Source: Gracilimonas sp.
Lineage (GTDB): Bacteria; Bacteroidota; Rhodothermia; Balneolales; Balneolaceae
Length of the DNA stretch: 64,000 nt
NCBI GenBank assembly: GCA_022450045.1
Contig: JAKURD010000001.1
Coordinates: 186,001 to 250,000, forward strand
Direction: 5' to 3'
A program made the position numbers and the translations under genes. A model generated the notes under the pieces. It saw nothing but the letters and a program-made list of their open reading frames with translations. It searched no databases and was not told the DNA's origin. Below are positions 1-8,248 of this stretch, piece by piece (positions within the stretch are counted from its first letter, which is position 1; the number at the start of each line of letters is the position of its first letter).

Positions 1-538
1 AGACGCTGTTTTAGACCTCATTGCAGCAGAGATACTCTTCAATAATTATCCTGAGAAAGACGAGGGATTCTTAACCAAAGTAAGAGCTAAATTAGTACGA
101 GGAGATACGCTCACAGATTTTTCAAAGAAGCTCGGATTAGAAGATCTGATGGAGCTTGGGGAAAGAAATGGTGCAGGAAAAATATCAAAAAGTATTTTAG
201 CCGATGCTTTTGAATCAATTATTGCCGCTATCTATATCACAAAGGGATATCAGCAAGCCTACCAATTTGTTGATACAGTAATAGAAAACAACCTGGTTAT
301 TGATAATCTTATTAACACTGTTGATAATTATAAAAGTGCACTTCTGGAATTAGCGCAGGCTCAAAAAAGACCCATTCCTCACTACGAGCTTATAAGTGAA
401 AGTGGTCCAGGACATAACCGGACGTTTATGGTTAAGGTATTGGTGGGAGATGAGGAATTAGGACAGGGTAAAGGAAAAAGCAAAAAGAAAGCGGAGCAAA
501 AAGCAGCCAGGCAAGCATTGAAGAAGTTGAGAGGCTGA
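1..538 (+). CDS. rnc: ribonuclease III, 5' end outside the window
   Basis: Double-strand-specific endoribonuclease that processes rRNA and structured mRNA in the cytoplasm. The frame is open from base 2 and begins inside the first catalytic signature (visible as DAVLDLIAAEIL), so the real start lies upstream and about 178 residues are visible. The second acidic motif reads ADAFESIIAAIY, supplying the family's D and E metal ligands. A C-terminal double-stranded-RNA-binding domain spans roughly bases 315-535, with the family's GxGxSKKxAEQxAA helix visible near the end. The stop is TGA at 536-538. The next gene, mgtE, starts 120 bases later and probably has its own promoter. An ATG at 149 is only an internal Met. 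Confidence 0.95.
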   Translation, partial: DAVLDLIAAEILFNNYPEKDEGFLTKVRAKLVRGDTLTDFSKKLGLEDLMELGERNGAGKISKSILADAFESIIAAIYITKGYQQAYQFVDTVIENNLVIDNLINTVDNYKSALLELAQAQKRPIPHYELISESGPGHNRTFMVKVLVGDEELGQGKGKSKKKAEQKAARQALKKLRG

Positions 539-661
539 TGCTCAGTTATATACTTTTCTTCGTTAATTTTCTTTAAAACATCTGGTCGTAAACTTGTTTT
601 TTGCGGGATTTACCCCGATTCTTAGCCCCATCTGAAAGGGTAATATTATCATCGGAAAACC

Positions 662-2044
662 ATGTTCGCTCAACTCATAAAACCTGAATTCGAAGAGCTT
701 ATTGAAGCCAAGGACTGGGTTGCGCTCAAGGAGGTATTGAATGATGTACCTTCTGCTGATATAGCTGATCTTTTGCTGGAGCTTCCTGGTGAAATTGCCA
801 TTGTGGTGTTCCGTTTACTTAAAAAACCGATTGCTGCAGATGTCTTTGCAGAACTACCTACTTCTAAAGGAGTAGAACTTCTCGAGCTTTTTAACAAGCA
901 GCAGCTCAGTGATGTAATGGGTAATCTGGAACCCGATGAGCAGGTCTCGATCCTCGAAGAACTTCCAGGCCACCTTACCCAACGGGTGATGAACTCTATC
1001 AACAGGGAAGACCAAAAACAGCTTAAGAAATTACTTGGCTATCCTGAAGAGAGTGTAGGCCGATTGATGACCCCTCGCTATGTGAAGGTGAAATCAGATT
1101 GGACTATAAAGCACAGTATGAAACATATTCGTGAGTATGGGGAAACAGCAGAGACCATAAACGTAATTTACGTAGTTGACGATAAAGAACGCTTGATTGA
1201 TGACCTTCGTATTACACATCTGATTTTAGCTGATCAAGACAAGCAAATTGAAACATTGATGGACCGATCTTTTGAGGCGCTTTCCGTTAATGATGATCAG
1301 GAAGAAGCCGTAAAGATGCTGGCTAAATATGATAGGGTGGCTTTGCCTGTAGTAGATTCCGATGGTGTGTTGGTAGGTATTGTAACGGCCGATGATATTA
1401 TTGACGTGGCCGAAGAAGAGACCACCGAGGATATGCAGAAAATGGCGGGTATGGATGCCCTGGATGATTATTATTCTCAAACATCCATATTCGATATCGT
1501 CAAGAAAAGATTATGGTGGTTGATCATTCTTTTTGTAGGGCAGATCTTAACAGCTATTGCAATGGGTGGATACGAAGAGATCCTCCAGAAGGTAGTTGCT
1601 CTTTCATTTTTTGTGCCACTCATAATTTCCAGTGGAGGTAATTCCGGTTCTCAGGCAGCAACACTTGTAATACGTGCCCTGGCAACCGATGATATAAAAC
1701 TTGAAGACTGGAAAAAGGTATTTACACGAGAATTTACTTCAGGTTTGATGTTAGGCAGTTTGATTGGGTTGATGGGTTTTTTCACCTTAATAGCATGGGA
1801 TTTGATTGGAGGACAAATAGTTAGCATGACAGTCTTTTTAACGGCAGCCGTTGTTGGGTTAAGTCTTTTTGCGATCGTGTTGTTCGGTAACTTTACCGGT
1901 GCCATGTTGCCATTCGTATTATCCAGGCTGAATATTGACCCGGCTGTTTCATCTGCACCTTTTGTGGCAACTATTGTGGATGTAACGGGAATCATTATTT
2001 ATTTTAGCATAGCTATCTTACTTTTAAGCGGAACTCTCCTTTAA
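662..2044 (+). CDS. mgtE: magnesium transporter MgtE
   Basis: Inner-membrane Mg2+ channel, 460 residues, the usual family length. The acidic helical N-domain covers about residues 1-125 and is followed by two CBS domains (about 130-250) that sense cytoplasmic Mg2+. The membrane part starts near residue 280 with five hydrophobic segments. The family signature SSGGNSGSQAATLV lies near residue 324, and the last helices contain TIVDVTG, where the selectivity-filter aspartate is expected. The gene is followed after 16 bases by thyA and then folA on the same strand, so the three may be co-transcribed. I looked for an Mg2+-sensing leader in the 120-base upstream gap and saw none I could support. Confidence 0.96.
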   Translation: MFAQLIKPEFEELIEAKDWVALKEVLNDVPSADIADLLLELPGEIAIVVFRLLKKPIAADVFAELPTSKGVELLELFNKQQLSDVMGNLEPDEQVSILEELPGHLTQRVMNSINREDQKQLKKLLGYPEESVGRLMTPRYVKVKSDWTIKHSMKHIREYGETAETINVIYVVDDKERLIDDLRITHLILADQDKQIETLMDRSFEALSVNDDQEEAVKMLAKYDRVALPVVDSDGVLVGIVTADDIIDVAEEETTEDMQKMAGMDALDDYYSQTSIFDIVKKRLWWLIILFVGQILTAIAMGGYEEILQKVVALSFFVPLIISSGGNSGSQAATLVIRALATDDIKLEDWKKVFTREFTSGLMLGSLIGLMGFFTLIAWDLIGGQIVSMTVFLTAAVVGLSLFAIVLFGNFTGAMLPFVLSRLNIDPAVSSAPFVATIVDVTGIIIYFSIAILLLSGTLL

Positions 2045-2060
2045 AAAGCAGAATTATCTT

Positions 2061-2909
2061 ATGAAACAATATCACGATCTTGTCAAAAATGTTTTGGAAA
2101 ACGGAGTAAGAAAAGAAAATCGTACCGGTACTGATACGATCTCTAATTTTGCTGAATTCTATAAAGTAGATCTTTCCGAGGGCTTCCCATTGCTTACTAC
2201 TAAGAAAGTATATTTTCGATCGGTAATATTGGAGATGTTATGGTATTTAAGGGGAGAAGATCACATTCGCTGGCTGCGGGATGAAAATGATTGCCATATC
2301 TGGGATGCCTGGGCAGATGAAGACGGTCATGTTGGACCTATTTACCCGGTTCTATGGAGAAGGTTTCCATACTTTGAGAAAGAATCTGTGCTATTTGAAG
2401 GAAATGGTTCAGCTATTGATAAAGATGTTTGGGTTCATAAAGAATTTGATCAGGTTCAGCGAGCGATCGACATGCTCAAGAATAACCCGAATAGCAGACG
2501 CATTGTAGTGAGCGCCTGGCACCCGGGTTTATTGGAAGAGATGGGGCTTCCTCCGTGCCATATTATGTACATTTTTAATGTAGCCGACGGGAAATTAAAT
2601 TGCCATCTTACCCAGCGGTCCGGCGATATCGCATTAGGAATCCCTTTTAACCTTGCCTGTTATTCAGCCCTGACTATGGCCATTGCTCAGGAAGTAGGTT
2701 TAGAACCGGGCACTTTTGCGCACACTATTGTGGACGCCCATATCTACGAAAATCATGTGGAGGGACTAAAAGAACAGCTCTCCAGAAAGCCGAAGCCACT
2801 TCCTACCCTTAAGATCGCAAAAAAACCTGTCGATAAGTTAACCTTTGATGATTTCACGCTTGAAAACTATGATCCTGATCCAGTTATCAAATTCGAGGTT
2901 GCGGTATGA
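2061..2909 (+). CDS. thyA: thymidylate synthase
   Basis: Converts dUMP to dTMP using 5,10-methylene-tetrahydrofolate and releases dihydrofolate, which the next gene product recycles. 282 residues. The folate/phosphate-loop arginine motif RTGTDTISNF is near residue 21. The catalytic cysteine is in PPCHIMYIF at residue 166, followed by the dUMP-binding QRSGDIALGIPFNLA and the C-terminal HIYENHVEGL region. It is a little longer than the 264-residue Escherichia coli enzyme, the extra residues lying around positions 95-125. Its stop overlaps the folA start in an ATGA arrangement, which suggests translational coupling. No thyX-type alternative is visible. Confidence 0.97.
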   Translation: MKQYHDLVKNVLENGVRKENRTGTDTISNFAEFYKVDLSEGFPLLTTKKVYFRSVILEMLWYLRGEDHIRWLRDENDCHIWDAWADEDGHVGPIYPVLWRRFPYFEKESVLFEGNGSAIDKDVWVHKEFDQVQRAIDMLKNNPNSRRIVVSAWHPGLLEEMGLPPCHIMYIFNVADGKLNCHLTQRSGDIALGIPFNLACYSALTMAIAQEVGLEPGTFAHTIVDAHIYENHVEGLKEQLSRKPKPLPTLKIAKKPVDKLTFDDFTLENYDPDPVIKFEVAV

Positions 2910-3394
2910 TCATTACGCTTGTAGCAGCGCATGATAAAAACTTGGTGATCGGAAAAGATGGCGGGCTTCCATGGCGGTATCCCGAAGATCTCAAGCATTT
3001 TAAAAGGACAACGCTGGGAAAGACCGTCATTATGGGAAGAGGTGTGTTTGAGGAACTAAATGAGATCCCACTTCCTGAAAGAAAAAACATCGTGCTCTCA
3101 ACTACCCAAACCTATGAGAACGTAGATACTTACACTTCACTTGAAGAAGCTTTGGACGCTGTGGATGATGAGGAAGTATTTATTATTGGAGGAGGAGTGC
3201 TTTATCGTGAAGCCATAGATCAGGCTGATAAACTCATTATCACCGAAATCCATAAAGAATATGATGGGGATACTTTTTTCCCGGAATACCGGGATCAGGT
3301 AGGAAAGGTATGGGCAGAACAATCAAGAGAAGAAAAGGGGGAGCTTTCCTTCGTTGTTTATAAACGTTTATGGGCACTGATTAACAATTATTAA
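2906..3394 (+). CDS. folA: dihydrofolate reductase
   Basis: NADPH-dependent reduction of dihydrofolate to tetrahydrofolate, closing the cycle opened by ThyA. 162 residues, typical length. The N-terminal VIGKDGGLPWRYPEDLKHFK contains the conserved LPW and the acidic active-site residue (PEDL). TVIMGRGVFEEL and EVFIIGGGVLYREAI match the two NADPH-binding blocks of the family. The ATG overlaps the thyA stop by four bases. No clear terminator follows. The next gene, 94 bases downstream, is a lone receiver protein and may be transcribed separately. Confidence 0.97.
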   Translation: MIITLVAAHDKNLVIGKDGGLPWRYPEDLKHFKRTTLGKTVIMGRGVFEELNEIPLPERKNIVLSTTQTYENVDTYTSLEEALDAVDDEEVFIIGGGVLYREAIDQADKLIITEIHKEYDGDTFFPEYRDQVGKVWAEQSREEKGELSFVVYKRLWALINNY

Positions 3395-3488
3395 TTAAGA
3401 AAGATTAACCTGTAATACGCTTAGTCATTTTATAATTTAAGTCCGATATAAATATTTGGAAGAGAACCAGTTATCGGTTTAAATTATA

Positions 3489-3899
3489 ATGAGTCAAAGA
3501 TCAGAACATAGCAATGTATCTAAACAGAAAAAGGGATTGACCGCCCTTATTGTGGATGATCTGTCTATCAATAGAAGTATTGCCAGAATTATTTTAGAAC
3601 GAAATAATTTTAAGATTCATGAAGCCAAAAATGGGAAGGAAGCTTTAGACCGGTATCATAAACTTAAACCCGATGTTGTTTTAATGGACATTTGTATGCC
3701 CATCATGAATGGTATTGATGCCATGAAGCAAATTCGGGAATTCAATAAAAAAGATCATACCATCCCTATTATTGCATATACTTCCGGGGAACACGATGAA
3801 TCCATAACAGAGTTAATTGATCAGGGATTCTCAGAATACCTTCTTAAGCCATTCAAAGAAAAAGATCTATTTGAAAAAATCTCCTTGTTTCTTCCCTGA
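3489..3899 (+). CDS. single-domain response regulator (CheY-like)
   Basis: Stand-alone phosphoreceiver protein of 136 residues with no output domain. The acidic pocket is LIVDDLSINRS, the phospho-acceptor aspartate is in VVLMDICMPIMNG, the switch threonine is in IIAYTSGEHDE, and the conserved lysine is in YLLKPFKEKD. A polar 15-residue N-terminal extension precedes the fold. No histidine kinase is adjacent. An HPt protein occurs at 30.0-30.4 kb, but any pairing with it is speculation. Such proteins usually act in phosphorelays or by binding a motor or enzyme partner; the specific output cannot be read from sequence. Confidence 0.93.
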   Translation: MSQRSEHSNVSKQKKGLTALIVDDLSINRSIARIILERNNFKIHEAKNGKEALDRYHKLKPDVVLMDICMPIMNGIDAMKQIREFNKKDHTIPIIAYTSGEHDESITELIDQGFSEYLLKPFKEKDLFEKISLFLP

Positions 3900-3929
3900 G
3901 TTTTTCAAAAGCCAATTAAAATTTGGTTT

Positions 3930-5180
3930 CTAAACTGAGATCGTTTTTAGATGTACACAATATTGCTTAACAACAGGTTCAGTTAAAGCAATTATGTTTT
4001 TAGTTTCGGCTGCTTTTGAGAACTCGACAGCTTTTTCTTCTTCCAATATCCAGATACTCTCATTTTTATATTTATAAGCCTCAGAATAGCTGTGCTCAAA
4101 ACTTATGTAATATTTTAATGCCTCATTATGGTATGGCAAGCGGGATTTCTTCAAAGCTTTTTTGGTTTGATCAAGAACATCTTCTTTTTGGGATTTAGTT
4201 AGTTTTTTATCTATGAATGTTGTTCTAAACAGATCACGATTCAGGAATCGAAAGCTTAAATCTGCTAAAATTTTATCTTCACTTTTAGCCCACTGCTTAA
4301 TGGATAAATATACGTCATGATCATCCATTTCCGTGTACCGGGTTATCATCTCTTTCGAGATCGTTTTCTTGGCTGATGGCTGCTCTTTTAAAAAGTAAGC
4401 AAGGGAGGGGGAAGCGAAGAAGACCTCTTTGTTATCAGCGATAAGGTCGCTAACTCTTTCAAAAATGCTTCGTAGCAGGAAGTCAGCACTGAGTACTGTC
4501 TTGTGTTGATAAACCTGCATGTACATCAGCCTGCGGGCAATAATGTAATTCTCAACTGCATAAATTCCTTTCTTCTCAATAACAATATTTCCTTTGAAAA
4601 CACGCATGGTTTTAAGGATGCGATTGATACCGACAGTACCTTCTGAAACGCCCGTAAAAAAACTGTCTCTTCTCAGATAGTCCAACCGGTCAAGATCTAA
4701 CTGGGATGAAATAAGCTGATGCAGAAATTTCTTTTTATGCTGATTCGTGAATATGGCGATTGCTTCATCAAGGGCTCCTTCGAATTCTTTATTAAGCTCT
4801 TTCATTATTGCCAGGCTCATCATTTCATGGTTGAAGTCTTTGATGAGAGAATGTTCAAGGGTATGGGATAAGGGGCCGTGTCCAACATCATGCAATAAAA
4901 TGGCCATCAAAGTCCCGTCATATTCCGGCTGACTAATTGTAGTATCTTTTTCCCGCAGATTGTTTAGTACTCGTTGCCCAAGTTCTAAAGCACCCAGGGC
5001 GTGCGAAAAGCGGGAATGTTCAGCAGCAGGAAATACCAGGTATCCTAATCCTAACTGTCGGATCCGACGTAATCTTTGAACATATGGATGATCAATGAGT
5101 TTTAGAATAGGCCCTTTTGGGACGGTTATGAACCCGTGTATCGGGTCGTTGAAAATTTTATAACGGGTGCTTCTGTCCAT
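3930..5180 (-). CDS. HD-domain phosphohydrolase (SAMHD1/dGTPase-like, COG1078 type)
   Basis: 416-residue soluble enzyme of the HD superfamily, related to dNTP triphosphohydrolases. The metal-binding set is visible: SRFSHALGA (first His), LLHDVGHGPLSHTLEHS (HD pair and the following His) and LDRLDYLRRD (last Asp). The N-terminus KIFNDPIHGFITV is the usual start of this subfamily. Family members hydrolyse nucleotides, but the substrate of this branch is often unknown, so I do not claim dGTPase activity. It is transcribed convergently with the receiver gene, 30 bases away, and lies downstream of a hotdog thioesterase on the same strand. Confidence 0.92.
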   Translation of the reverse strand: MDRSTRYKIFNDPIHGFITVPKGPILKLIDHPYVQRLRRIRQLGLGYLVFPAAEHSRFSHALGALELGQRVLNNLREKDTTISQPEYDGTLMAILLHDVGHGPLSHTLEHSLIKDFNHEMMSLAIMKELNKEFEGALDEAIAIFTNQHKKKFLHQLISSQLDLDRLDYLRRDSFFTGVSEGTVGINRILKTMRVFKGNIVIEKKGIYAVENYIIARRLMYMQVYQHKTVLSADFLLRSIFERVSDLIADNKEVFFASPSLAYFLKEQPSAKKTISKEMITRYTEMDDHDVYLSIKQWAKSEDKILADLSFRFLNRDLFRTTFIDKKLTKSQKEDVLDQTKKALKKSRLPYHNEALKYYISFEHSYSEAYKYKNESIWILEEEKAVEFSKAAETKNIIALTEPVVKQYCVHLKTISV

Positions 5181-5293
5181 AAGAGAACTGGAAATATTAG
5201 GTTTGAACCGCCTGAAGATATTAAAAAGTGGAGAGTGTTGAAGCGAAGAGTAATGAAGTATGTGGTTTCAATTTATATATCATTTTTAGCACA

Positions 5294-5731
5294 CTATGAA
5301 CTTTTAATGATCATTTCGTGAAGGTTTTCTATATCTGGAAGCCGGGTTGGACGTTGCTTCTTCATATCAAACCAAACACCGGTTGATTTTGCTACGCCCA
5401 CAAGTGCTTTTGTTTCTTTATTATAGATCCCCTGAAAGGCAGTAATGCTTGAGTTTCCAACCTCTCCTATACCGGTTCCCACCAAAACAGTGGCAGGAAA
5501 TTTGATCTGCTTCAAGTACTCGATGGTACATTTTACCAACACAAAGGTTTTACCCTCAGTGAACTCAGTTTCCATTTGGCCAACTTCACCTAAAAAATTG
5601 ATTCTTGCTTCTTCAAGATAGGTATTGAACAAAGCATTATTGACATGATTTAATGGATCCAAATCCCGAAACCGGACCGGAATTTCAGTCCAGTGGTAAA
5701 AGAACTCAGGGTCGTATTTTGGTCTGAACAT
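5294..5731 (-). CDS. acyl-CoA thioesterase, 4HBT hotdog family
   Basis: 145-residue single hotdog domain. The N-terminal EIPVRFRDLDPLNHVNNA carries the family's D-x-x-x-H-x-N active-site pattern, followed by the long helix NTYLEEARINFLG. It probably hydrolyses a short or medium acyl-CoA, as in the YbgC/FadM group, and the substrate is not readable from sequence. It lies just upstream of the HD phosphohydrolase on the same strand (113-base gap) and is divergent from the M42 peptidase gene. A second, different hotdog protein (YciA-like) is at 30.4-30.8 kb. Confidence 0.9.
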   Translation of the reverse strand: MFRPKYDPEFFYHWTEIPVRFRDLDPLNHVNNALFNTYLEEARINFLGEVGQMETEFTEGKTFVLVKCTIEYLKQIKFPATVLVGTGIGEVGNSSITAFQGIYNKETKALVGVAKSTGVWFDMKKQRPTRLPDIENLHEMIIKSS

Positions 5732-5853
5732 AGTGATTTATTTTTGACCTGAAGATGCGAGGGAATTCGGGAAATGACAAATCTAAAAGCCTTATTCTGG
5801 GAGCTATATTTCTTATATTCTTGCCGATCAAATTCAAACCAAGTAAAACTACG

Positions 5854-6936
5854 ATGGCCAAAAAAAACGAGCGAGATTTTTTAGAAGAATTACTTATTAC
5901 TCCAAGCCCAACCGGATATGAGAAAAAAGGAGTGCAGGTGTGGAAAGAATATGTAGATCAATTTGCGGATGAAGTGGTAACCGATGCCTATGGCTCATGT
6001 GCCGCTAAAATCAATATGAGCGGGGATGTAGCCACCGTAATGCTGGAAGCACATTGTGATGAGATCGGAATGGTGGTACAACATATAACCGACCAGGGAT
6101 TTGTGTATATCAATAAACTCGGGGGAAGTGATTCTACAATTGCACGAGCCAAAAAGGTGTACATTCACAATAAGAGAGGAAGGGTGGTTGGGATAACCGG
6201 AAACACTGCGATCCATCTTCAGGACAATAAGAATGGTGGAGGCAAGCAGCCGGCCTGGAAAGATATTTATGTGGATATTGGGGTTTCTTCAAAAGAAGAA
6301 GCGCTGGAGTTGGTTCAGATCGGTGATCCGATCACCTACGCAACCGACACGGAATTTCTAAATGATGACCTTCTTTCAGCCCGTGCTTTGGATAACAGAA
6401 TCGGCGGGTATGTAATTGCTGAGGCTATGCGAAAGCTGAGCAAGAAGAAAAAAGATCTTAAAGTCAACGTGATTGCTTTAAATTCAATTCAGGAAGAGGT
6501 CGGTGGGTTTGGAGCAAGAATGATGAGCTATCGTTTTATGCCGGATGTTGCATTGGTTACTGATGTAACGCACGCCACTGACACGCCCGGAATTGACCAG
6601 AAAGAGCATGGTACCATAGAGTTAGGCAAAGGGCCTACTGTACAACACGGAGGGGCTAACCATCCAATAGTGGTTGAGTTTGTTGAGGAAGTTTGCAAAA
6701 AGAAGAAGATCGATATTCAACACGAAGCTACGAGTGTGAGAACCGGTACCGATACGGACAGCATTTTCTATCAGCAAACGGGAATTCCCAGTGCACTGCT
6801 TTCAACACCGCTTCGCTATATGCATTCACCGGTGGAGATCGCTTCTATGCGAGATGTGGAAAAACTGATCGATATTATGGTTGAAACGGTATTGGCGATG
6901 AAGCCTGATCAAACATTTTCAGTGTTTGAGGATTAA
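5854..6936 (+). CDS. M42-family glutamyl/leucyl aminopeptidase
   Basis: Cytoplasmic di-metal aminopeptidase of the FrvX/CelM/YsdC family. I start it at the ATG at 5854 (MAKKNERDFLEELL), giving 360 residues, the usual length. The frame is open to 5755 but the extra 33 residues look like untranslated leader. Metal and catalytic residues are visible in order: LEAHCDEIGM (His), SARALDNRIGG (Asp), SIQEEVGGFGA (catalytic and metal Glu), TDVTHATDTPG (Asp) and RYMHSPVE (last His). Family members form large tetrahedral shells that trim peptides. A strong hairpin terminator lies 27 bases after the stop. Confidence 0.95.
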   Translation: MAKKNERDFLEELLITPSPTGYEKKGVQVWKEYVDQFADEVVTDAYGSCAAKINMSGDVATVMLEAHCDEIGMVVQHITDQGFVYINKLGGSDSTIARAKKVYIHNKRGRVVGITGNTAIHLQDNKNGGGKQPAWKDIYVDIGVSSKEEALELVQIGDPITYATDTEFLNDDLLSARALDNRIGGYVIAEAMRKLSKKKKDLKVNVIALNSIQEEVGGFGARMMSYRFMPDVALVTDVTHATDTPGIDQKEHGTIELGKGPTVQHGGANHPIVVEFVEEVCKKKKIDIQHEATSVRTGTDTDSIFYQQTGIPSALLSTPLRYMHSPVEIASMRDVEKLIDIMVETVLAMKPDQTFSVFED

Positions 6937-6962
6937 GTACACCAAAAAATTTAGGCCAATAA

Positions 6963-6994
6963 AAAAGCCTGTTCAAGAAATTGAACAGGCTTTT
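6963..6994. terminator. bidirectional intrinsic terminator
   Basis: Perfect 14-bp inverted repeat AAAAGCCTGTTCAA / TTGAACAGGCTTTT with a GAAA tetraloop, so the T-tract is available on both strands. It sits between the convergent M42 peptidase (+) and tsaC (-) genes. Confidence 0.9.
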
Positions 6995-7050
6995 CTTTAG
7001 ATCTTTCCGTTCCCGGTGAAAATTCAGAAACAGATATTGAATAACTATAA

Positions 7051-7230
7051 ACCTGAGCTCGATTATTGATAGCTTGAAAAATGCCTAAAAAGTCATCCCT
7101 GCGAAGGCAGGGATCTTGGTATTGCCGGTAATTCAATCATAAATACGTAAACAACAAGTAGATTTCGGGCATTCGCCGCGAAATAACCAGCTTGCCTGTG
7201 ATAGAACCTGCTTTTTAATCGAATTCAGGT
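7051..7230. repeat. MITE-like intergenic element A, TIR ACCTGA type
   Basis: 180-bp element bounded by ACCTGAGCTCGATTA (7051-7065) and the inverted TAATCGAATTCAGGT (7216-7230), 13 of 15 positions pairing. The bases just outside both ends read ATAA, a possible but very short target duplication. The interior has a CCCTGCGAAGGCAGGG hairpin (about 7096-7111) and an ATTTCGGGCATTCGCCGCGAAAT hairpin (about 7162-7184, positions given because the stem is long). The same interior layout recurs in element B at 11.7 kb. This accounts for most of the 388-base gap; 7231-7324 holds nothing I recognise. Confidence 0.65.
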
Positions 7231-7324
7231 ATAAACGGTGATTTTATGTGATATTTTACTCATCCAGGTGATTTATACAAGCATCGAAAACCAATGGGTA
7301 GGAAACAGTTATAGAGCTAAAAGA

Positions 7325-8248
7325 TTATCTTTTTGCTTTCTGAATTCTGTTCAATAAAGCAGAGTAAAGAGAAGGGTAATTTTTTTTATGATCATCGATA
7401 TTTTCGATAAAAATAGCCGAAAAACCTTCAAGATCTGCCTGTCGAAACCGATCATAAAGTTCTTTTGAGAGCAGGGAAAGATCACCGTTATATGAAATGA
7501 TATTTTCAGATTTTTCAAACTCATTTTGTACCAGATAGAGCGTGTTATTTTTAGGATCTCCAATGCGCCCATATTTAACACTCGCTTGAGGTTTGTAATG
7601 GGAATATTTCTGACCGGGGCTTCTTGGTTTTTCATCTTCTGAAGAAGCGACTCTAACTTCCATATTTAAAACCGAACCAAGTTCTTCTTCGCCAATTATG
7701 CCGGGTCTTAGGATCAAAGGGAATTCTGCGGTTAAGTCAACTACAGTTGATTCCAATCCAACTTCAGTGGCTCCTCCGTCTATCACCGGGAAGTTATCAC
7801 CAAAATCGGCTCTTACATGTTCTGCCTTGGTGGGGCTGGGTTTCCCTGATTTATTTGCACTTGGAGCTACAAGGGGACCGGTTTTGGAAATGAATTCGGA
7901 AGCAAGGGGATGATCCGGCATTCTGAGGGCAACCGTATCCAGCCCTGCGGTGATAAGGTCGAGTACTTTTGGCTTTTTCTTCAGGACGATGGTGAGAGGC
8001 CCGGGCCAAAAGCCATCCATTAGTCTCTGAGCTGAGTCTGGGACCTTATCGGCAAAATTATGAACTTCTTCACTGTCAGCAATATGAACGATCAGCGGAT
8101 TGTCAGAGGGCCTTCCTTTGACCTCAAATACTTTTCTAATAGCAGAAGGATTCCATGCATCGGCTCCCAAACCATATACGGTTTCAGTAGGAAATGCGAC
8201 TACCTCACCGGATCGTATTAGTTTAATATATGTTGAAAGATCAAGCAT
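7325..8248 (-). CDS. tsaC: L-threonylcarbamoyladenylate synthase (Sua5/YrdC/TsaC)
   Basis: Makes threonylcarbamoyl-AMP from threonine, bicarbonate and ATP, the first step of t6A modification at tRNA position 37. It is the two-domain Sua5 type: the YrdC core (about residues 1-200) contains FPTETVYGLGADAWN, GRPSDNPLIVHI and LVAPSANKSGKPSPTKAEHV, and a C-terminal Sua5 domain follows RSPGQKYSHYKP. I use the ATG at 8248 (MLDLSTYIKLIRSGEV). A GTG at 8257 is an alternative. Either way the start overlaps the last codons of mfd, so the two are probably translationally coupled. Confidence 0.95.
   Translation of the reverse strand: MLDLSTYIKLIRSGEVVAFPTETVYGLGADAWNPSAIRKVFEVKGRPSDNPLIVHIADSEEVHNFADKVPDSAQRLMDGFWPGPLTIVLKKKPKVLDLITAGLDTVALRMPDHPLASEFISKTGPLVAPSANKSGKPSPTKAEHVRADFGDNFPVIDGGATEVGLESTVVDLTAEFPLILRPGIIGEEELGSVLNMEVRVASSEDEKPRSPGQKYSHYKPQASVKYGRIGDPKNNTLYLVQNEFEKSENIISYNGDLSLLSKELYDRFRQADLEGFSAIFIENIDDHKKNYPSLYSALLNRIQKAKR

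Noticed and set aside
539..661. possible Mg2+ riboswitch before mgtE
   Set aside because: No M-box-like conserved elements or terminator/anti-terminator pair could be recognised in the 120 bases.
5755..5853. 33-codon upstream extension of the M42 peptidase
   Set aside because: Family members start at MAKKN-like sequence; the extension is Lys/Ile-rich with no domain and no membrane-protein context.
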